Source: VXNE01 sp965217825 (GTDB lineage: Bacteria; Pseudomonadota; Gammaproteobacteria; Pseudomonadales; Azotimanducaceae). From it: DNA of 64,000 nt. Below are positions 61,301 to 64,000 of the stretch, one piece after another. How positions within the stretch are numbered: the first letter of the stretch is position 1; every line of letters starts with the position of its first letter. The notes under the pieces were generated by a model. It ran no database searches and was not told the DNA's origin. It saw only the letters and a program-made list of their open reading frames with translations. Location: NCBI GenBank assembly GCA_965217825.1, contig OZ244571.1, forward strand, positions 62,001-126,000, written 5' to 3'. Both the position numbers and the translations under genes were made by a program.

Positions 61301-63541
61301 GTGGTGACACTCAACCGCGGCCTGACCGTGTTCCGGCCGGCCATGACGCTCAATGTCGTCCGAGACGGGCGAACCTTCACCCTGGCCGACTACCGGCCCC
61401 TGCGGGAGCACTACGACGAGAAGACCGCGCAGATCCACGTGGTCGCGGAGTACGCGAAGCTCGGGATGGCCGACATCCGCCTGGCGCTGCGCCTCGCCAT
61501 GGACTACTTCGAGCTCGACAACAAGGCCTTCGTCGCGACATGGTTCAAAGGCAAGGAGCGCACGCTTCGCCGCGAGACCCTCCCCGACCACTACGACGAG
61601 ATCGTGACCCGGCTCGCCAACCCCGCCCAGGAGCGCATCGTCGCCGACGACCGCGAGCGCACCAACGTGCTGGTGCTCGCGGGCCCCGGCTCCGGCAAGA
61701 CGCGCGTGCTGGTGCACCGCATCGCGTATCTGATACGCGTGCGCCGCGAGAATCCGCGACGCATCCTCGCGCTCACCTACAACCGGCACGCGGCGGTGCA
61801 GGCGCGCCGGCGCCTCCACGACCTGATCGGAGACGACGCGCGCGGCGTGAACGTCATGACCTGCCACGCCCTCGCCATGCGCATCCTCGGCATCTCTTTC
61901 GCCGACACCGCCGCGAATCCGACCGACGACACGTTCGAGCACATTCTGAGGCAGGCCGCGCGGACGCTGGGGAGCGACGACGAGACGTCGGCGACCGTCA
62001 CGCGGGAGCAGATGATCGGGCGCCTGGCATGGATCCTCGTCGACGAGTACCAGGACATCGGCGAGCCCGAGTTCGAACTCATCTCGGCCTTGGCCGGGCG
62101 AACGCTCGCGGAGGAAGACGCGCGCCTCAACCTGTTCGCCGTGGGCGACGACGACCAGAACGTCTACGGCTGGAGGGGCGTTTCCGTGCGGTTCATCCGC
62201 CGCTTCGTCCAGCACTATCGGGCAAGACCGGCCTATCTGGTCGAGAACTACCGCTCGACACGAAACATCATCGACGCCGCGAGCCGCTGCATCGAAGGCG
62301 CGCCGGCGCGTATGAAACGAGAGCAGCGTTTGCGCATAGACGGCAAGCGCCAGCGCGACCCCGCCGGCGGGCGCTGGGACGCGCTCGATGGCCTGGCGCG
62401 CGGGAAGGTCCAGATTCTTCGCATTGAGGGCGGCCAGCTCTCGCAGGCGGTCGCCGCGGTAGACGAACTCGGCCGTCTCGCGTCGTTGGATCCCGAGTGG
62501 GAATGGCGGCGCTGTGCCGTGATCGCGAGGAAGTGGGACGACCTGCATCCCGTCGCGAGCGCCTGCGCGGCGCGCGGAATTCCGTTCCAGAGCGCCCGCG
62601 AGGAACTCGCTTCGTTCTGGCGAGCCCGAGAGACGCAGGCCCTGCTCAACACGCTCGAAGCGGAAGGACCGACTACCACGCGGCGCGCGATCGAACAACG
62701 CCTCGCCGAGCCGGGGCCCGGGCCCTGGGCGGAGCTGCTTTCCCAAGCGCTGGAGGAACTGCTGCTCGAGGAGCCCGACGCGACCGTGCTTCCGGTCGCC
62801 TACGTGAGGAGCTGGCTGGGCGAATGGAGCCGCGAGGTGCGCCGCCGGCAGCGGGGACTGCTGCTCACGACCGCCCACCGGGCCAAGGGCCTCGAATTCG
62901 ACCATGCCGTGATCCTCGACGGAAAATGGAATGCGGTGAGTGGGAAAGAGGATGACGAAGCCCCGCGCCGACTCTACTACGTCGCCATGACTCGGGCACG
63001 GGACACGCTCGCGCTACTCCGAGTGGACGACCCTGGTCGAACAGGCCACCGCGACCAGCCCCTCCTGGCGAGCGGGCGACAAAGAGCCCCATCGCTCTTC
63101 GATCCACTCTACGGGGCGCCCTGCGTACTTGAGCGCCAGGCTCCCGAACCCGACCTTTCGAATCCGCGTCTCGACGAGAGAACCGTCGTCTGCACCATGG
63201 CGGATGTCGTGCTCTCCTTCGCCGGATGGCGGTCTCCGAACAACGCCGTGCACCGCGCAATCCGAGAACTTCGACCCGGCGACGAGCTAAAATTCGTCCA
63301 CGAAGATCGCCAGTGGAAGTTGCTCGATGCGAAGCGGCGCCAAGTCGGGCGCATGGCGCAGAAGTGGGTCGTCCCTGCCGGCTTGGATGTTGTCAGCGCC
63401 GCCGTCCATGGCTTGTTTGCGCGGTGGGCCAAGGACGGGAAAGACGACGAATATGCGCGGAGGTTGCGCTCGGATTCCTGGGAAGTGGTCGTACCTCGAC
63501 TCGTACTCGCGCCGACAAAGAGACGCGTAGATTGGCGATGA
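58313..63541 (+). CDS. Exonuclease-RecQ-UvrD fusion: dual SF2/SF1 helicase-nuclease
   Basis: A 1742-residue protein. (1) DEDD-type 3'-5' exonuclease-like domain, about residues 20-200: Asp and Glu in SVDLEG (28, 30), LVGHNIIEHDLPML (about 75-88), PAIDTLYLSPL, and an Asp in LLDSDLTLELLADIL. (2) Cys cluster CGDRGCPWC (about 268-276). (3) RecQ-type helicase, about 300-640: LPTGAGKS, VLDEAHCLSKWGHDFRPDYR in order, GMGIDKPDVRTVVH, QEAGRAGRDG. (4) Helical or winged-helix region, about 690-1050. (5) UvrD-type helicase, about 1095-1590: AGPGSGKTRV, LVDEYQDIGEPE, GDDDQNVYGWRG, ENYRSTRNI, TTAHRAKGLEFDHAV, YYVAMTRARD. (6) C-terminal beta-rich part, about 1600-1742. All helicase motifs are intact. The stop overlaps the next start (ATGA). 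Confidence 0.93.
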   Translation: MAVARWNDVKEVGQRLASHRLSGLLSVDLEGRTTISAIGAIRSDRSSTYAWKGDHRGLNTALRDLDEFAAGAACLVGHNIIEHDLPMLAEHAPGLKLLDLPAIDTLYLSPLARPENPYHHLVKQYQEPALARTQANDPLLDSDLTLELLADILDDLGAKESDLLLAWHALLAAAVEGHGFDRLFRTVRGVDSAPRLAQAIPVIERRLADRGCPNRAASIARDASSHLLPLTYLLAWLPVSGGNSVIPPYVEKRFGPSDLAIGLRDTHCGDRGCPWCSERLDPVKALMRWFGHPDFRHSEDGESLQRLITERHLARAHVLGILPTGAGKSLCYQLPALMRYEASGALTVVISPLVALMADQVAAMRRDGIGCVNTINGLLSWPERADALARIRFGDAGIVLVAPEQLRNRSFRDALAGRRIAAWVLDEAHCLSKWGHDFRPDYRYVARYIAEQHGEQPAPILCLTATAKRDVIDEIRAHFEQTLRARLEVIDGGTERTNLEFVVTPTTAAQRIEHIHGAIEHALARSGSGGAIVYCATKRSTEETAQALAQRGVRAQHFHSGLSPERKREVQRGFHAGEIDVVVATNAFGMGIDKPDVRTVVHAEIPGSLESYLQEAGRAGRDGDPAACLLLFADDDPEKQFSLTARSHLEQRDIQAVLRALRRLDDRRQRHSEAQEDAVVATSGEILIEDSDGEFERDSATDDDRVRTAIAWLEEAKLARRDENRTSVLPSSLRIKGVDEARARIEREGRRRGIREDMRERMVGVARALAQADPDAGITTDELMSECGCNLPQLRAVFSALEAVGVATNDMRITVYVHSGVENASRRRLVLARELEEALIGALREEAPDQETNQWTRLVLRHLAQQLRERDIENPLPERLIRILQSLAADGRDQPDALRSIEIRARDMDTVAVRLRRDWPDIARIARLRRDGAARLLDHLVGKVPAGVRGVDLLVETTYGELERAVKEDLVLTAALKSGREQALVDRALLWMHEQEVVTLNRGLTVFRPAMTLNVVRDGRTFTLADYRPLREHYDEKTAQIHVVAEYAKLGMADIRLALRLAMDYFELDNKAFVATWFKGKERTLRRETLPDHYDEIVTRLANPAQERIVADDRERTNVLVLAGPGSGKTRVLVHRIAYLIRVRRENPRRILALTYNRHAAVQARRRLHDLIGDDARGVNVMTCHALAMRILGISFADTAANPTDDTFEHILRQAARTLGSDDETSATVTREQMIGRLAWILVDEYQDIGEPEFELISALAGRTLAEEDARLNLFAVGDDDQNVYGWRGVSVRFIRRFVQHYRARPAYLVENYRSTRNIIDAASRCIEGAPARMKREQRLRIDGKRQRDPAGGRWDALDGLARGKVQILRIEGGQLSQAVAAVDELGRLASLDPEWEWRRCAVIARKWDDLHPVASACAARGIPFQSAREELASFWRARETQALLNTLEAEGPTTTRRAIEQRLAEPGPGPWAELLSQALEELLLEEPDATVLPVAYVRSWLGEWSREVRRRQRGLLLTTAHRAKGLEFDHAVILDGKWNAVSGKEDDEAPRRLYYVAMTRARDTLALLRVDDPGRTGHRDQPLLASGRQRAPSLFDPLYGAPCVLERQAPEPDLSNPRLDERTVVCTMADVVLSFAGWRSPNNAVHRAIRELRPGDELKFVHEDRQWKLLDAKRRQVGRMAQKWVVPAGLDVVSAAVHGLFARWAKDGKDDEYARRLRSDSWEVVVPRLVLAPTKRRVDWR

Positions 63542-64000
63542 ATGGTTCTTGTCTCAGGTCACCGGGCATTTGCTCGTTTGCGAATCTGAATCTAGATAGC
63601 GTGACGGCCACGCAGGGTATCTATCTAATCTGGCATGGTGCCGGCCGGGATCCGAAGGGAAGCGAAGTCGGTGCACGAGCGGTACGGGTTGGACAAGCTG
63701 ACACTGGTACCAAACGCGGATCGGCTGGCGGACCACAGAGAGGATGAGGAAGTCATGTGGTACAGCGGGCTTGGGCTCCTTGTGACGTGGGCGTCTGTGT
63801 CGGACCGCACAAAGTTGGATGGCATTGAACGCTACCTTGGCGACTACTACGCGCCGCTTGTAGAATGGTCCGGAGCAAGGTTTCCAGACGTGGATCCGGT
63901 GGATCTGGCCGTGCGCAGGAGATGGACGTACATCCTTGACGGTTTGTACGATGGTCGCTCCGTTTCGGGGGGGGGGGGGCGTGGCACGGCGCCTGCTATC
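63538..64000 (+). pseudogene. Second GIY-YIG-like gene, frameshifted and cut by the window end
   Basis: The ATG overlaps the helicase stop (ATGA). The first 50 residues (NLDSVTATQGIYLIWHG, then RAVRVGQADTGT) carry a GIY motif and a VGQ equivalent of YIG. The first frame ends at a TGA (63745-63747); another frame, from about 63715, continues the pattern with RLADHREDEEVMWYSG (Arg and His), LDGIERYLGDYYAPLVEW (Glu) and ARFPDVDPVDL. A frameshift near 63700-63725 must separate them. The second frame is open to the end of the window, beyond a run of 13 G. Either a decayed nuclease or a sequence error. Confidence 0.6.
63967..63979. other. Run of 13 G at the window end
   Basis: A 13-base G homopolymer in the last 35 bases. 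Such runs are rare in coding DNA and are often sequencing or assembly faults at contig ends. It changes the frame of the preceding nuclease-like gene only if its length is wrong. Confidence 0.7.

Noticed and set aside
60445..62427. 660-residue plus-strand frame overlapping the helicase in another frame
   Set aside because: Arg/Pro/Gly-rich composition without motifs; the helicase frame is clearly coding.

Overview
The window looks like chromosomal DNA from an uncultivated, high-GC proteobacterium, most likely a gammaproteobacterium. Evidence for this is the guaB-guaA-tadA-purL cluster, an ompR/envZ pair with typical signature motifs, a glutathione-dependent class III alcohol dehydrogenase, and many short-chain dehydrogenases, hotdog dehydratases and enoyl-CoA/thiolase enzymes. 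Assignment below class level is not possible from the sequence alone.

Bases 1 to about 34,300 are dense, intact, ordinary chromosome. In order: a membrane protein; a catabolic block (aldo/keto reductase, amidohydrolase, class III ADH, SDR, fumarylacetoacetate hydrolase family, alpha/beta hydrolase, ClpP-like protease); a vapBC-type toxin-antitoxin with a perfect palindromic operator candidate; an acyl/fatty-acid block (HSL-family hydrolase, SDR, two hotdog dehydratase subunits, enoyl-CoA hydratase); envZ and ompR, separated by a small IS1380-like non-autonomous element; a thiolase; a heterodimeric ABC exporter with one degenerate ATP site; a divergent Gfo/Idh/MocA-ThuA pair; the purine cluster guaB-guaA-tadA-purL followed by a four-carbon acid sugar kinase; RidA and a zinc alcohol dehydrogenase. 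This block ends at a tRNA-Leu(UAG).

Immediately after the tRNA-Leu the character changes. From 34.3 kb to the end the DNA is an accessory island: a secreted hypothetical, a PH-SHOCT protein, a class 3 lipase, a RES-domain protein with an N-terminal zinc-ribbon, a complete IS1380-family element (13-bp ends, CTAA target duplication), a decayed type I restriction-modification locus (hsdM broken, hsdS truncated and fused to a broken helicase) led by a HEPN-CBS protein, a broken SIR2 gene, pentapeptide and NYN fragments, a DUF2235 lipoprotein hydrolase, and an IS110-family element (IS1111-like layout) whose long, highly structured 3' non-coding end is a candidate guide (bridge/seek) RNA. Frameshifts, stops and deletion-fusions are frequent here and I saw none in the first 34 kb.

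The most interesting locus is at the right end (57.6-64.0 kb). A GIY-YIG nuclease-type gene is followed by one 1742-residue protein that joins a DEDD-type exonuclease domain, a zinc cluster, a complete RecQ-type SF2 helicase and a complete UvrD-type SF1 helicase. Its stop codon overlaps the start (ATGA) of a second GIY-YIG-like gene that is frameshifted and runs off the window. The set reads like a DNA-processing defence module whose parts are familiar but whose combination I do not recognise as a named system.
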